Shown: positions 9,100 through 20,068 of the stretch, in pieces | How positions within the stretch are numbered: position 1 is the first letter of the stretch | Layout: every line of letters starts with the position of its first letter | From: Martelella alba | GTDB taxonomy: Bacteria > Pseudomonadota > Gammaproteobacteria > Enterobacterales > Enterobacteriaceae | Assembly: GCF_005217455.1 (NCBI RefSeq) | Contig: NZ_SZPQ01000002.1 | Span: 248,001-312,000 of the forward strand | Reading direction: 5' to 3' | DNA length: 64,000 nucleotides | The notes under the pieces: model-generated | Told to the model about the DNA's origin: nothing | What the model saw: only the letters and a program-made list of their open reading frames with translations | The model's database searches: none | Program-made: the position numbers and the translations under genes

Positions 9100-9891
9100 A
9101 TGACGACGCTGGTAGCACTCGACCATATATCTGTGAGTTTCGGCGCCAGGCGCGTTCTTTCCGATATTTCACTGACGTTGCAATCCGGACGCATCCTAAC
9201 GTTGGTCGGCCCCAACGGGGCCGGTAAATCCACGCTGGTCCGGGTGGTGCTGGGATTGATAAAACCGGACAGCGGCGCGTTACGACGCGACCGAACGCTC
9301 GGTATCGGCTATGTGCCGCAAAAAATCCATCTGGATGCGACGCTGCCGCTGACGGTGGAGCGGTTTATGCGCTTGCGACAAGGGGTGAAAAAAACCGATA
9401 TCGACCCCGCGCTATCCCGGGTCGGGGCCGGGTATTTGCGCGGCCTGCCCATGCAGAAACTGTCCGGCGGCGAGATGCAGCGGGTGCTATTGGCGCGCGC
9501 CCTGCTCACCCGACCGCAGTTGCTGGTGCTGGACGAACCGACTCAGGGGGTGGACGTGGGGGGACAGGCCGCGCTCTACGATCTGATAGACCGGTTGCGC
9601 CTGAGTCTGGGGTGCGGGGTATTGATGGTGTCCCATGATCTGCATCTGGTGATGACCAAAACCGACGAGGTGTTGTGTCTGAATCGCCATATCCGCTGCA
9701 TCGGCACACCGCAAACCGTGTCGGCCCACCCCGAATTCGTGGCGCTCTTTGGCCGGCAGTATGCGCTGAATGCGTCGAGTGGCATCGCGGCGTCAAGCGA
9801 ACAGGTCCCCAGGAGCATAGCCGACTATGTGGCCAACGTGAGCGAGCGAAGCCAACAAAGAGGCAACGTGAAGTATGACGGGTATCTATGA
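9100..9891 (+). CDS. znuC: Zinc ABC transporter ATP-binding protein with repeat-encoded C-terminus
   Basis: ATPase subunit of the ZnuABC zinc importer. Walker A (GPNGAGKST, 37-45), ABC signature (LSGGE, 121-125), Walker B (LLVLDE, 141-146) and the switch histidine H179 are all present, and similarity to E. coli ZnuC runs to the FG at residues 217-218. From there to the stop, about 45 residues do not belong to the family: they are encoded by a copy of the dispersed repeat at 9758-9885. The expected tail (beginning QLTLYRHQHD, compare E. coli QLGIYRHHH) is still readable downstream at 9888-9980 in another frame. The nucleotide-binding domain is complete, so activity may survive; the histidine-bearing tail is lost. 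The gene remains upstream of znuB. Confidence 0.93.
   Translation: MTTLVALDHISVSFGARRVLSDISLTLQSGRILTLVGPNGAGKSTLVRVVLGLIKPDSGALRRDRTLGIGYVPQKIHLDATLPLTVERFMRLRQGVKKTDIDPALSRVGAGYLRGLPMQKLSGGEMQRVLLARALLTRPQLLVLDEPTQGVDVGGQAALYDLIDRLRLSLGCGVLMVSHDLHLVMTKTDEVLCLNRHIRCIGTPQTVSAHPEFVALFGRQYALNASSGIAASSEQVPRSIADYVANVSERSQQRGNVKYDGYL
9758..9885 (+). repeat. Dispersed MITE-like repeat, copy A (inside znuC)
   Basis: Full-length copy, about 128 bp. The left half reads like TGAATGCGTCGAGTGGCATC; the middle holds CCCCAGGAGCATAG; the right end holds GCAACGTGAAGTATGACGG. The same blocks recur at 12.57, 45.51, 46.92, 47.20, 57.37 and 58.34 kb. A 128-bp insertion would shift the frame, which is what is observed for the ZnuC tail. 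Boundaries are uncertain by a few bases. Confidence 0.8.
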
Positions 9892-9980
9892 CGCAACTGA
9901 CATTGTATCGCCACCAGCATGATCCCCTCGATGAGCCGTGCCGGGGGAATACGATCCGGCGGAAGGCGCGCCGGTTATGA
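9888..9980 (+). pseudogene. Displaced ancestral ZnuC C-terminal tail
   Basis: An open frame starting at an ATG that overlaps the current znuC stop encodes [16 protein letters not shown] and further basic residues for about 30 codons. It aligns with the end of E. coli ZnuC (QLGIYRHHHN region). Its TGA overlaps the znuB ATG by four bases, which suggests the ancestral znuC-znuB junction. It is read as the severed 3' end of znuC, not as an independent gene, although translation as a short peptide cannot be excluded. Confidence 0.75.
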
Positions 9981-10762
9981 TGGCGTTATTGCTGCCCGGC
10001 TGGCTGGCCGGGATTTTGCTGGCGTTGGCGGCCGGTCCGTTGGGCTCTTTCGTGGTCTGGCGCAAGATGTCGTATTTCGGCGATACCCTGGCCCACGCTT
10101 CGCTGCTGGGCGTCGCCCTGGGGTTACTGCTTAACGTCAATCCGTTCTATGCGGTGATCGCGGTTACGCTGCTGTTGGCGCTGGGCCTGGTCTGGCTGGA
10201 GCGCTTTCCGCAACTGGCCATAGATACGCTGCTGGGGATTTTGGCGCACAGCGCGCTGTCGCTGGGTCTGGTGGTGGTCAGTCTGATGTCGGATGTGCGG
10301 GTGGATTTGATGGCTTATCTGTTCGGCGATCTGCTGTCGGTAACGTTTGACGATATTCTGCCCATCGCCGGCGGCGTCATCGTGGTATTGGCGCTGCTGG
10401 CCTGGCAGTGGCGGTCATTACTGTCAGTCACCATCAGTCCTGAACTGGCCCATGTGGACGGCATTAGCCTGCCGCGCGTCAAACTGCTGCTGATGCTGTT
10501 GACCGCGTTGACCATCGGGCTGGCCATGAAATTTGTCGGTGCGCTTATTATTACCTCCCTGCTCATTATACCGGCCGCCGCGGCCCGCCGTTTTTCCCGC
10601 ACGCCGGAACAGATGGCGCTGCTGGCCGCGATTGCCGGCATGCTGGCCGTCACAGGCGGATTGGGCCTGTCGGCCTGGTATGATACGCCGGCCGGCCCCT
10701 CGGTGGTGTTATGCGCCTCGTTGCTATTTGTGCTGAGTCTGGGGTATCGCCAACGTATCTAG
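9977..10762 (+). CDS. znuB: Zinc ABC transporter permease
   Basis: Inner-membrane channel of the zinc importer. The ATG at 9977 gives 261 residues, exactly the E. coli length ([12 protein letters not shown] against MIELLFPGWLAG). The chain is largely hydrophobic with several membrane helices; conserved parts include [21 protein letters not shown] and the [16 protein letters not shown] segment. The start overlaps the stop of the displaced znuC tail (ATGATG). Translation was probably coupled to znuC before the repeat insertion; now the znuC stop is about 85 bp upstream, so coupling may be weakened. Confidence 0.96.
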   Translation: MMALLLPGWLAGILLALAAGPLGSFVVWRKMSYFGDTLAHASLLGVALGLLLNVNPFYAVIAVTLLLALGLVWLERFPQLAIDTLLGILAHSALSLGLVVVSLMSDVRVDLMAYLFGDLLSVTFDDILPIAGGVIVVLALLAWQWRSLLSVTISPELAHVDGISLPRVKLLLMLLTALTIGLAMKFVGALIITSLLIIPAAAARRFSRTPEQMALLAAIAGMLAVTGGLGLSAWYDTPAGPSVVLCASLLFVLSLGYRQRI

Positions 10763-10911
10763 CGCCGAATCGCCCAGGCGGGCGCAACGCAACGCCGCCA
10801 CTGCTCTGCCCTCGCCCGCATGGGGGCGGGTTGACGGCGGTGTTCGCCTAGGGCGGCCGCGCGCCAACGACAACGTTGGCATGGCGGGCCGCCGACGGGG
10901 CCCGTCACCGA
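10763..10911. other. Convergent znuB-ruvB gap with hairpins
   Basis: No gene is visible. Short inverted repeats are present, for example CCCGC/GCGGG near 10821-10834 and GCCAAC/GTTGGC near 10863-10880. They probably serve as bidirectional transcription barriers; none has a T-run. Confidence 0.4.
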
Positions 10912-11928
10912 TTATGCCTGCGAGTCATCGTCGCGGTCGATACCAAAGTGCCGATAAGCGTAAGCGGTGGCGATCCGGCCACGGGGCGTGCGCTGGATAA
11001 ACCCCTGCTGGATCAGAAAAGGCTCCAGTACATCTTCGATGGTTTCCTTTTCTTCGCCGATGGCCGCCGCCAGATTATCCAGCCCCACCGGACCGCCGAC
11101 GAACTTGTCGATGATGGCCAGCAGTAACTTGCGGTCCATGAAATCGAACCCCTCGGTGTCGACATTCAGCAAATCCAGGGCGTTGATCGCCACCTCATCG
11201 CTTATGACGCCCTGCGCGCGCACCTCGGCGAAATCCCGTACCCGGCGCAACAGCCGGTTGGCGATACGGGGCGTGCCTCGCGCCCGTTTGGCGATTTCGT
11301 GGGCGCCGTCCTCGGTGATAGGCAAGTCCAGGCATTCGGCGCTGCGCTTGACGATATGCTGTAAATCCGCCACTTGGTAAAATTCCAGCCGTTGCACGAT
11401 ACCGAACCGATCGCGCAACGGAGACGTCAGTGAGCCGGCCCGCGTGGTGGCGCCCACCAGGGTGAAAGGCGGCAGATCGATCTTGATGGAGCGCGCCGCC
11501 GGCCCCTCGCCTATCATGATATCAAGTTGATAATCTTCCATGGCCGGATACAGGACTTCTTCCACCACCGGCGACAAGCGGTGGATTTCATCGATGAACA
11601 GGACATCGTGCGGCTCGAGATTGGTCAGCAGCGCCGCCAGATCGCCGGGTTTTTCCAGTACCGGTCCGGAGGTGGTGCGTAAACTCACCCCCATTTCATT
11701 GGCGACGATATTGGCCAGGGTCGTCTTACCCAGTCCCGGCGGACCGAATATCAACAGATGATCGAGGGCATCGCCGCGCAATTTCGCCGCCTGGATGAAA
11801 ATTTCCATTTGCTCGCGCACATGCGGCTGGCCGATATAATCCGCCAGGGTTTTCGGCCTGATGGCCCGGTCGATGACCTCTTCGGGCAGCACCACACCGG
11901 CGGAAATCAAACGATCTGCCTCAATCAT
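10912..11928 (-). CDS. ruvB: Holliday junction branch migration ATPase RuvB
   Basis: Hexameric AAA+ motor that drives branch migration on Holliday junctions with RuvA during recombination repair. The protein has 338 residues (E. coli 336). Walker [10 protein letters not shown] is at 62-70 and Walker B FIDEIH at 111-116; the [18 protein letters not shown] sensor/arginine-finger region and the C-terminal winged helix ([14 protein letters not shown]) are conserved. It starts 8 nt after ruvA, so ruvAB is one operon under the LexA box at 12654. Confidence 0.98.
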   Translation of the reverse strand: MIEADRLISAGVVLPEEVIDRAIRPKTLADYIGQPHVREQMEIFIQAAKLRGDALDHLLIFGPPGLGKTTLANIVANEMGVSLRTTSGPVLEKPGDLAALLTNLEPHDVLFIDEIHRLSPVVEEVLYPAMEDYQLDIMIGEGPAARSIKIDLPPFTLVGATTRAGSLTSPLRDRFGIVQRLEFYQVADLQHIVKRSAECLDLPITEDGAHEIAKRARGTPRIANRLLRRVRDFAEVRAQGVISDEVAINALDLLNVDTEGFDFMDRKLLLAIIDKFVGGPVGLDNLAAAIGEEKETIEDVLEPFLIQQGFIQRTPRGRIATAYAYRHFGIDRDDDSQA

Positions 11929-11936
11929 CCTTTACC

Positions 11937-12554
11937 TCACAACGCGGCGCGCAGCGCGTCGCGGATCAACGTTTCGCAGTCGGCGTCCGGCCGCGCCACT
12001 TTATTGACCAGCTTACTGGCCTCTTGGGGTTTATAACCCAACGACACCAGCGCGGCAACCGCTTCCGCTTCTTTATCCTTTTCCGTCCCGCCGGCCACGG
12101 GCGCGCTCGGCGGCATATCCGCGGCGCCGGGGGCGAACAGATCGCCGTTCATGCCCTTGAATCTGTCCTTCATTTCCACCACCAGCCGCTCGGCGGTTTT
12201 ATTACCGACGCCGGGCAGTTTGACCAGGGCGCTGATTTCCTGGCGCTCCACCGCGCTGACGAACTGCCTGGCCGACATGCCCGACAGTATGGCCAGCGCA
12301 AGTTTCGGCCCCACGCCATTGACCTTAATCAACTCGCGAAACAGGGCACGCTCTTGTTTTTCATTGAACCCGAACAACAGCTGCGCGTCTTCACGCACCA
12401 CGAAATGGGTATATACCACCGCCTCCTGGCCGGTTTCCGGCAAGGCGTAAAAACAGGTCATGGGCATGTGGATCTCATAACCGACGCCATGGGCCTCCAG
12501 CAAGATCTGCGGAGGCTGTTTTTCCAGGATAACCCCTCTTATCCGTCCAATCAC
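11937..12554 (-). CDS. ruvA: Holliday junction DNA helicase subunit RuvA
   Basis: Tetrameric junction-binding protein that loads RuvB. Start chosen at the GTG at 12554 (MIGRIRG, aligning with E. coli MIGRLRG) with AAGGAG about 9 nt upstream, giving 205 residues (E. coli 203). The frame is open 21 codons further, but that stretch falls in the repeat copy B region and has no family counterpart. Helix-hairpin-helix segments ([34 protein letters not shown]) and the C-terminal RuvB-contact domain ([12 protein letters not shown]) are visible. Expression is probably LexA-controlled. Confidence 0.97.
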   Translation of the reverse strand: MIGRIRGVILEKQPPQILLEAHGVGYEIHMPMTCFYALPETGQEAVVYTHFVVREDAQLLFGFNEKQERALFRELIKVNGVGPKLALAILSGMSARQFVSAVERQEISALVKLPGVGNKTAERLVVEMKDRFKGMNGDLFAPGAADMPPSAPVAGGTEKDKEAEAVAALVSLGYKPQEASKLVNKVARPDADCETLIRDALRAAL

Positions 12555-12572
12555 ATCAATGCTCCTTATTAT

Positions 12573-12639
12573 TGTCTCACTGTCACCGGGAACGAGCGCC
12601 GCCAAGCAAAGAAGCAACGTGAAGTATGATAGGTGTATA
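12573..12639 (+). repeat. Dispersed repeat, copy B (right half) in the ruvA leader
   Basis: A partial copy containing CACTGTCACCGGG, a GCCGCCAAGCAAAG block and GCAACGTGAAGTATGATAGG, matching the right half of copy A. It lies between the LexA box and the ruvA ribosome site and so is probably transcribed in the ruvAB leader. Confidence 0.75.
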
Positions 12640-12653
12640 ACACAAAATAAAGG

Positions 12654-12669
12654 CTGGATAAATATCCAG
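12654..12669. promoter_or_regulatory. LexA (SOS) box of ruvAB
   Basis: CTGGATAAATATCCAG fits CTG-N10-CAG and closely resembles the E. coli ruvA SOS box. The flanks extend it to a perfect 10-bp inverted repeat (12651-12672). Because T-rich sequence follows on the minus strand, the same structure could also end ruvC transcripts. Confidence 0.85.
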
Positions 12670-12724
12670 CCTGAAAGTCATGTTTCTTCCGCGCGCTACT
12701 GTCGAATAATCCGGCGGTTTCCCT

Positions 12725-13246
12725 TCAGGAAAGCCTGCCGCGCGACAAGTTAAGGCGGCTGTTGCCCATCCGTGCCGCATTCTGGCTGATATGGCAGTGA
12801 GTGATGGCGATTGCCAGCGCATCCGCGGCATCCGCCTGCGGATTGGCGGGCAATTTCAGCAATACCCGTACCATATGCTGTACTTGCGCTTTTTCGGCCG
12901 ACCCCACGCCGGCCACGGTCTGCTTGACTTGACGGGCGGCGTATTCAAAAACCGGTACGTCTTGGTTCATGGCCGCCACAATGGCCACCCCGCGCGCTTG
13001 GCCGAGTTTAAGCGCCGAATCGGCGTTTTTGGCCATGAACACCTGCTCGATGGCCAACAGGTCCGGCCGAAACTGGGTAATGATTTCCGTGATCCCGGCA
13101 TAAATCCGCTTCAAGCGGGTGGGTAAATCATCCGCCACGGTTCGGATGCAGCCGCTGCCGAGGTAGGCCAGCGTCCGGCCTTGCTGGCGCACGATGCCAT
13201 AGCCGGTAATGCGCGAACCGGGGTCGATACCGAGGATGACCGTCAT
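12725..13246 (-). CDS. ruvC: Crossover junction endodeoxyribonuclease RuvC
   Basis: Resolves Holliday junctions by paired nicks in complex with RuvAB. Start placed at the ATG at 13246 ([10 protein letters not shown]), giving 173 residues, the E. coli length; the longer open frame upstream runs into yebC and is not family sequence. The four catalytic acidic residues are in place: D8, E67, D139 and D142 (numbering includes Met). It follows yebC by 43 nt on the same strand, in the enterobacterial order nudB-yebC-ruvC, and is separated from ruvAB by the LexA box. Confidence 0.97.
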   Translation of the reverse strand: MTVILGIDPGSRITGYGIVRQQGRTLAYLGSGCIRTVADDLPTRLKRIYAGITEIITQFRPDLLAIEQVFMAKNADSALKLGQARGVAIVAAMNQDVPVFEYAARQVKQTVAGVGSAEKAQVQHMVRVLLKLPANPQADAADALAIAITHCHISQNAARMGNSRLNLSRGRLS

Positions 13247-13289
13247 CGTCCGGCACCACTCAGGCCCGCACGGCGCCGGGTGACTTTCT

Positions 13290-14033
13290 TCACAGGGTTG
13301 CCGCCACCTCATCGGAAATGTCGCCGTTGTGGTAGACCTCCTGCACGTCGTCAGAATCTTCGAGCATATCAATGAGACGCAACAGTTTGGGGGCGGTTTC
13401 CTCATCCAGATCGGCCTTGGTGGAGGGGATCATCGCCACCTCGGATTCCTCGGCATGCAGGCCGACGGCCTCCAGCGCGTCTTTCACCACGCCAAAGCTT
13501 TCCGGCGTGGTATACACGTCGATGGCGCCGTCATCATAGGTCACCACATCGTCCGCGCCGGCTTCGATGGCCGCATCCATCACCTGATCCTCGTCCAGCC
13601 CCGGCGCAAAAGAGATGACGCCTTTTTTGCTGAACAAATAGGACACCGAGCCGTCGGTGCCCAGGTTGCCGCCGGTCTTGGTGAAAGCGTGACGCACTTC
13701 GGATACGGTGCGATTGCGGTTGTCGCTCAGGCATTCAACCATGACCGCCGTGCCGCCGGGGCCGTAGCCCTCGTATATGATGGTTTCCATTTCCGCGCCA
13801 TCGTCGCCGCCGACGCCCCGCGCGATGGCGCGATTAAGGGTATCCCGCGTCATATTGTTGGCCAGCGCCTTGTCCACCGCGGCGCGTAACCGGGGATTAG
13901 AGCCGGCGTCACCGCCGCCGAGCCGGGCGGCGGTCACCAGTTCGCGAATGATTTTGGTGAAGATTTTTCCGCGTTTGCTGTCTTGAGCCGCTTTACGATG
14001 CTTGGTATTGGCCCACTTGCTATGACCTGCCAT
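13290..14033 (-). CDS. yebC: YebC/TACO1-family protein
   Basis: Member of the YebC/TACO1 family (247 residues; E. coli about 246). The family has been described both as a DNA-binding regulator and, more recently, as a translation factor acting on proline-rich stalls. The N-terminal [18 protein letters not shown] segment and the acidic body are typical. The ATG at 14033 has a CGGAGAA ribosome site. It lies 23 nt after nudB and before ruvC. The exact cellular role is inferred from family knowledge, not from this sequence. Confidence 0.96.
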   Translation of the reverse strand: MAGHSKWANTKHRKAAQDSKRGKIFTKIIRELVTAARLGGGDAGSNPRLRAAVDKALANNMTRDTLNRAIARGVGGDDGAEMETIIYEGYGPGGTAVMVECLSDNRNRTVSEVRHAFTKTGGNLGTDGSVSYLFSKKGVISFAPGLDEDQVMDAAIEAGADDVVTYDDGAIDVYTTPESFGVVKDALEAVGLHAEESEVAMIPSTKADLDEETAPKLLRLIDMLEDSDDVQEVYHNGDISDEVAATL

Positions 14034-14056
14034 AACGTTCTCCGAAATAAGCCTTT

Positions 14057-14500
14057 TCAGGCCGGATAAATAACAAATTCTTCAATCGCCTGCCGATTGC
14101 TCCAGGACTTGGTCAATAAGGCGGCCTGTTCGGCGCCGAGCCAACGGTACGCCAGGTGTTCGCTGATGACTGGCGTACGCTCAGAGGGTAGCTGCAAACT
14201 GAACCAGTATTCTGTATTGCGCGTCACTCCTGGCGCATATCGGTGGCGTAAATGACTGAAAATTTCAAACTCGACGCAACGCTCGCAGTCCCGCAGCGTC
14301 AATTGTTCGGCATCGATATCAATGCCGGTTTCCTCGCAAACTTCCCGCTTGGCCGCTTGAGCGGGGGTTTCGCCCGCCTCCAGGCTGCCGGTAACCGATT
14401 GCCAGAAGTCAGGATCATCCCGACGCTGCATCATCAAAACCCGGCCGCTGTCCCGGGCGTAGATGACGATGAGAACCGACAGCGGACGCTTCCAGGCCAT
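14057..14500 (-). CDS. nudB: Dihydroneopterin triphosphate diphosphatase
   Basis: Nudix hydrolase that removes pyrophosphate from dihydroneopterin triphosphate in folate synthesis. The protein has 147 residues (E. coli 150). The Nudix box is complete: G38, E44, R52-E53, E56-E57, G59. The C-terminal [14 protein letters not shown] segment is typical of NudB. The ATG abuts the aspS stop codon directly (zero spacing), indicating translational coupling with aspS, and yebC follows. Confidence 0.96.
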   Translation of the reverse strand: MAWKRPLSVLIVIYARDSGRVLMMQRRDDPDFWQSVTGSLEAGETPAQAAKREVCEETGIDIDAEQLTLRDCERCVEFEIFSHLRHRYAPGVTRNTEYWFSLQLPSERTPVISEHLAYRWLGAEQAALLTKSWSNRQAIEEFVIYPA

Positions 14501-16291
14501 TTAGCGTTGTCCGCGTTCCATTGCGTCCTTGCCCTTGCCAACCACGGCGATGGACAAATCCGCCAGCGCGTCGGGATTGCCGAAACTGGGCGCGTCGGTC
14601 ATCAGATCGGCGGCCGCGGTGGTTTTCGGGAAGGCGATGACATCGCGGATGTTGTCGGTCCCGGTCAGCAGCATCACCAGCCGGTCCAGGCCAAATGCCA
14701 GACCCGCGTGCGGCGGCGTACCGTATTTTAGGGCATCGAGCAGAAAACCGAATTTTTCACGCTGCTCCTGCTCGTTAATGCCCAGAATGCCGAATACCGT
14801 TTGTTGTATCTCGCTGCGGTGGATGCGCACCGAACCGCCGCCGACCTCATAGCCGTTCAACACCATGTCGTAGGCGTTGGCCACCACGGACAGCGGTTCG
14901 GCCCGCAGCGCCTCGGGCGTGGTGTCCAGCGGCGCGGTGAACGGATGATGCATGGCGGCCAAGCCGCCCTCGTCGTCTTCCTCGAACATGGGAAAATCAA
15001 TCACCCACAACGGCGCCCAGCGCCGTTCGTCGGTCAGTTGCACATCACGCCCCAGCTTCAGACGCAACGCGCCCAGTGCGTCCGTGGCCACCTTGGCCCG
15101 ATCCGCGCCAAAGAAAATGATATCCCCGTCCGCCGCGGCGGTGCGGTCCAAAATCGCCGTCAACACGTCGGCGGTCAGGAACTTGGCCACCGGACTTTGC
15201 ACGCCTTCCAGCCCCGCCGCGCGATTGTTCACTTTAATATAGGCCAGCCCCTTGGCGCCGTATATCTCGATGAATTTGGCGTATTCGTCGATCTGCTTAC
15301 GGCTCAGATGCCCCGCGCCCGGCACGCGAAGCGCGGCCACCCGACCCTTGGCGTCATTGGCCGGCCCGGAAAATACCTTGAACTCACTATCCTTGACCAG
15401 ATCCGCCACATCGACGATTTCCAGCGGATTGCGCAGATCAGGCTTGTCCGAACCGTACCGCCGCATGGCCTCGGCGTAGGTCATCACCGGAAACGCGCCC
15501 AGGTCGACGCCCAGGATCGCCTGCCACAAAGCACGGATGAGGCGTTCCATTACTTCACGCACCTGCGGGGCAGTCATAAATGAAGTCTCAACGTCGATCT
15601 GGGTGAATTCCGGCTGCCTATCGGCGCGCAAGTCCTCGTCGCGAAAACACTTTACAATCTGGTAATAGCGATCAAACCCCGACATCATCAACAATTGCTT
15701 GAAGAGTTGCGGCGACTGCGGCAACGCATAGAATTTGCCCTTGTGTACCCGGCTTGGCACCAGATAATCGCGGGCGCCTTCCGGGGTCGCTTTGGTCAGC
15801 ATGGGCGTCTCGATATCCAAAAAGCCCTCGCCGTCCATGAAACGGCGCACAAAACTGGTGATGCGCGCCCGTGTTTTGAGACGCTGGGCCATTTCCGGGC
15901 GCCGCAGATCCAGATAGCGGTATTTCAGGCGCTGTTCTTCGGTGTTGTTTTGATTGGAATCCAGCGGCAACGGTTCGGCGCGGTTGATGATGGACAGGTC
16001 GGCGGCCAGCACTTCCACCGCGCCGGTAGCCATGTCGTTGTTGATTTGACTGTCCGGCCGCGGCCGAACCGTGCCGGTCAACTGAATGCAGTATTCATTG
16101 CGCAGTTCCGCCGCGAGCGCGAAAGCCGCCTGCCGGTCGGGATCGAAAAATACCTGTACCAGCCCTTCGCGGTCCCGCATGTCAATGAAAATCAGCCCGC
16201 CAAGATCGCGACGGCGGTTAACCCAGCCGCACAGGGTCACTTCCTGGCCGACGTGGGACAGATTGAGTTGACCGCAATATACAGTACGCAT
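14501..16291 (-). CDS. aspS: Aspartyl-tRNA synthetase
   Basis: Class II synthetase charging tRNA-Asp. Start placed at the ATG at 16291 ([15 protein letters not shown], the E. coli N-terminus), giving 596 residues (E. coli 590); the 21 extra codons upstream have no family match. The N-terminal OB-fold anticodon domain is followed by the catalytic core with [13 protein letters not shown], the motif 2 region around [20 protein letters not shown], the bacterial GAD insertion, and the motif 3 region [15 protein letters not shown]. It heads the aspS-nudB-yebC-ruvC gene string. Confidence 0.97.
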   Translation of the reverse strand: MRTVYCGQLNLSHVGQEVTLCGWVNRRRDLGGLIFIDMRDREGLVQVFFDPDRQAAFALAAELRNEYCIQLTGTVRPRPDSQINNDMATGAVEVLAADLSIINRAEPLPLDSNQNNTEEQRLKYRYLDLRRPEMAQRLKTRARITSFVRRFMDGEGFLDIETPMLTKATPEGARDYLVPSRVHKGKFYALPQSPQLFKQLLMMSGFDRYYQIVKCFRDEDLRADRQPEFTQIDVETSFMTAPQVREVMERLIRALWQAILGVDLGAFPVMTYAEAMRRYGSDKPDLRNPLEIVDVADLVKDSEFKVFSGPANDAKGRVAALRVPGAGHLSRKQIDEYAKFIEIYGAKGLAYIKVNNRAAGLEGVQSPVAKFLTADVLTAILDRTAAADGDIIFFGADRAKVATDALGALRLKLGRDVQLTDERRWAPLWVIDFPMFEEDDEGGLAAMHHPFTAPLDTTPEALRAEPLSVVANAYDMVLNGYEVGGGSVRIHRSEIQQTVFGILGINEQEQREKFGFLLDALKYGTPPHAGLAFGLDRLVMLLTGTDNIRDVIAFPKTTAAADLMTDAPSFGNPDALADLSIAVVGKGKDAMERGQR

Positions 16292-16651
16292 AACGATATC
16301 CTTAAATTTAAGCCCGTGCCGTCCTGCCATCTCAAGGGGATAAAGACTGTTCATTATTCATTGGGACTGACGGCTGTGCATTGGCGTTGCGCCGGCATGC
16401 GAAAGGCGGCCATTATAAAGGAAATTACGCGTCAGGATAAGTCCATCGCCGCTTGCGGCGCGGGGACCGCGCAAATAATGATTGATATCACCTGATATGA
16501 TTCCCGTTGACGGGCATATTAACATATTTTTTAACATATTTTTTGGCCGGAGGGCTGTCGGTTCCCCCGATGACTGGCATACCCTTGCCCGTCTGTGTGC
16601 TAAAAGTACATTGCCGATGAGTCCGGTTTTTCAAATGACAGGAGATGCATT
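16292..16651. other. Divergent aspS-yecD promoter region with a 12-bp tandem repeat
   Basis: No coding frame is supported. AT-rich sequence at 16515-16545 contains AACATATTTTTT twice in tandem (16521-16532 and 16533-16544). Promoters of both flanking genes must lie here; I could not assign -35/-10 boxes with confidence. Confidence 0.5.
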
Positions 16652-17233
16652 ATGCTAAAACGCGATCTGAAGCTCGATCCCTCCCATACCGCGCTGGTGC
16701 TGATTGATTTGCAGGAGGGCATTTTGCCGTTCGCCGGCGGGCCGCACAGCGCCCTGGATGTGGTGACGCGGGCCGGGCGGCTGGCGCAGCGCTGTCGTGA
16801 AAAGGGCGCGCCGGTTTTTCTGGTACGGGTCGGCTGGTCGCCGGATTTCGCCGAAGCGCTGAAACAGCCGGTGGACGCGGTCATGGGCGGCGGCGAGCTG
16901 CCTGCCGAATGGTGGCGATTCCCGACGCAATTGCAGGCGCAAGACAGCGACATCCGCATTATCAAACGCCAGTGGGGCGCGTTCTACGGCACCGAGCTGG
17001 AAATGCAATTGCGTCGCCGCGGTATCGAGACCGTGATATTGGCGGGCATTTCCACCAATATCGGCGTGGAATCCACGGCGCGCAACGCCTGGGAGATGGG
17101 GTTCGGCCTGGTGCTGGTGGAGGACGCCTGCAGCGCCCACAACAAGGAACAACATGACAATAGCTTTCAGAATATTTTCCCGCGTATCGGCCGGGTGCGT
17201 AGCAGCGAGGAAGTGCTGGCCGCTCTCGCCTGA
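16652..17233 (+). CDS. yecD: Isochorismatase-family hydrolase YecD
   Basis: Cysteine-hydrolase-superfamily fold, 193 residues (E. coli YecD 188), with [16 protein letters not shown] at the N-terminus carrying the family Asp and [11 protein letters not shown] carrying the family Lys. At the position of the catalytic Cys the sequence reads [16 protein letters not shown], with Gly in place of Cys. E. coli YecD shares this, and isochorismatases such as EntB also lack the Cys, so an amidase mechanism is unlikely. The start has a CAGGAG ribosome site. Substrate unknown. yecE follows on the same strand. Confidence 0.93.
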   Translation: MLKRDLKLDPSHTALVLIDLQEGILPFAGGPHSALDVVTRAGRLAQRCREKGAPVFLVRVGWSPDFAEALKQPVDAVMGGGELPAEWWRFPTQLQAQDSDIRIIKRQWGAFYGTELEMQLRRRGIETVILAGISTNIGVESTARNAWEMGFGLVLVEDACSAHNKEQHDNSFQNIFPRIGRVRSSEEVLAALA

Positions 17234-17311
17234 ATCCGGTCGCCATGGGGCGGGTGGCAGGCCGCCTTCGACCCAATGGGCAAACGGCGCGGCATCGGTG
17301 TGGCCGGCGCC

Positions 17312-18130
17312 GTGATCTACATCGGCCTACCGCAATGGCAACATGGCGGATGGAGCAGGTTCGGTATGCGCACCCTGGCCGATTACGCCCGGTATTTCAA
17401 CTGCGTGGAGGGCAATACCACGCTGTATGCACTGCCGGACGCCAGGCGGGTGCTCGAATGGCGCGCCATGACCACCGATGATTTCCGGTTTTGTCTTAAA
17501 TTTCCGGCGGCCATCAGCCATCAGGGCGGATTGCGCGATTTCCATCACCCGCTGGCGCAATTCTTCCTCACGCTGGAGCCGTTGGCGGAACGCATTGGGC
17601 AATACTGGCTGCAATTACCGGCCGCGTTTGCGCCAGCGGATCTCCCCGCCCTGTGGACGTTTCTCGATGCCTTGCCGGTCGCCTTCCATTATGGGGTGGA
17701 AGTGCGCCATCCCCAGTTTTTCGCCAAGGGCGAGGAAGAGCGCCAGCTTAATCGCGGCCTGCACCAACGCGGCGTCAACCGGGTCATTCTCGACAGCCGG
17801 CCGGTCCATTCGGCCCGTTCCGGCGCGCCGGCGCTGCTGGCGGCGCAACGCAAAAAACCTAAAGTGCCCGTCCATGCGGTATTGACCGCCGAACGACCGT
17901 TAATACGCTACATCGGCAGCGATGATTTCGCTGAAAGCCTGCAACTGTTCCAACCCTGGCTGGAACGCCTGCCGCACTGGCTTTGCCGGCACACGCCGTT
18001 TCTTTTTATCCACACGCCGGATATCGCCCATGCGCCGTCGCTGGCGCAGGCGCTATGGCCTATGCTGGCGGAAAAGTTGCCCGACATCGGTTCCGCCCCG
18101 GTCTGGCCGCAACAAGATTTGCTGTTCTGA
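17312..18130 (+). CDS. yecE: DUF72-family protein YecE
   Basis: DUF72 TIM-barrel-like protein of unknown function. The GTG at 17312 (MIYIGLPQW) gives 272 residues, the exact E. coli length; an ATG 12 codons upstream is possible but lacks family similarity. Conserved stretches include FNCVEGNTTLYALP, YGVEVRHPQFFAKGEEE, VNRVILDSRPVH and FLFIHTPDIAHAP. It follows yecD by about 80 nt on the same strand, as in E. coli. Confidence 0.93.
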   Translation: MIYIGLPQWQHGGWSRFGMRTLADYARYFNCVEGNTTLYALPDARRVLEWRAMTTDDFRFCLKFPAAISHQGGLRDFHHPLAQFFLTLEPLAERIGQYWLQLPAAFAPADLPALWTFLDALPVAFHYGVEVRHPQFFAKGEEERQLNRGLHQRGVNRVILDSRPVHSARSGAPALLAAQRKKPKVPVHAVLTAERPLIRYIGSDDFAESLQLFQPWLERLPHWLCRHTPFLFIHTPDIAHAPSLAQALWPMLAEKLPDIGSAPVWPQQDLLF

Positions 18131-18238
18131 AACCACAGGGCCGGCCCCCGGCGCTTTGTCGCGAATCACGGGGATTGAGCGGGGCCGGCATGGCCGCGCC
18201 CGGAAGGGGTGGCATGCTTTACGGCGCGGATCTGCTAG

Positions 18239-19983
<1,745 letters not shown>

Positions 19984-19984
19984 A

Positions 19985-20017
19985 CAAAAAAAAGCCCCAA
20001 AAAAGAGGTTGGGGCTT
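19985..20017 (-). terminator. Intrinsic terminator of cutC
   Basis: AAGCCCCAA (19992-20000) and TTGGGGCTT (20009-20017) form a perfect 9-bp stem. On the minus strand it is followed by a long T-run (A-run at 19985-19993 on the plus strand), so it serves cutC arriving from the right. Confidence 0.88.
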
Positions 20018-20068
20018 GGTACTTGCAAGCATCACGCGGGTTAGTTCGTGTGCGCGGCAAAAACGTAT

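Noticed and set aside
9888-9980. Independent 30-residue gene between znuC and znuB
   Set aside because: It aligns with the ancestral ZnuC tail and begins at the end of the inserted repeat, so a severed fragment is the simpler reading.
12651-12672. Simple ruvC terminator
   Set aside because: The palindrome matches CTG-N10-CAG and the E. coli ruvA SOS box, so LexA binding is the better explanation; termination may be a side function.
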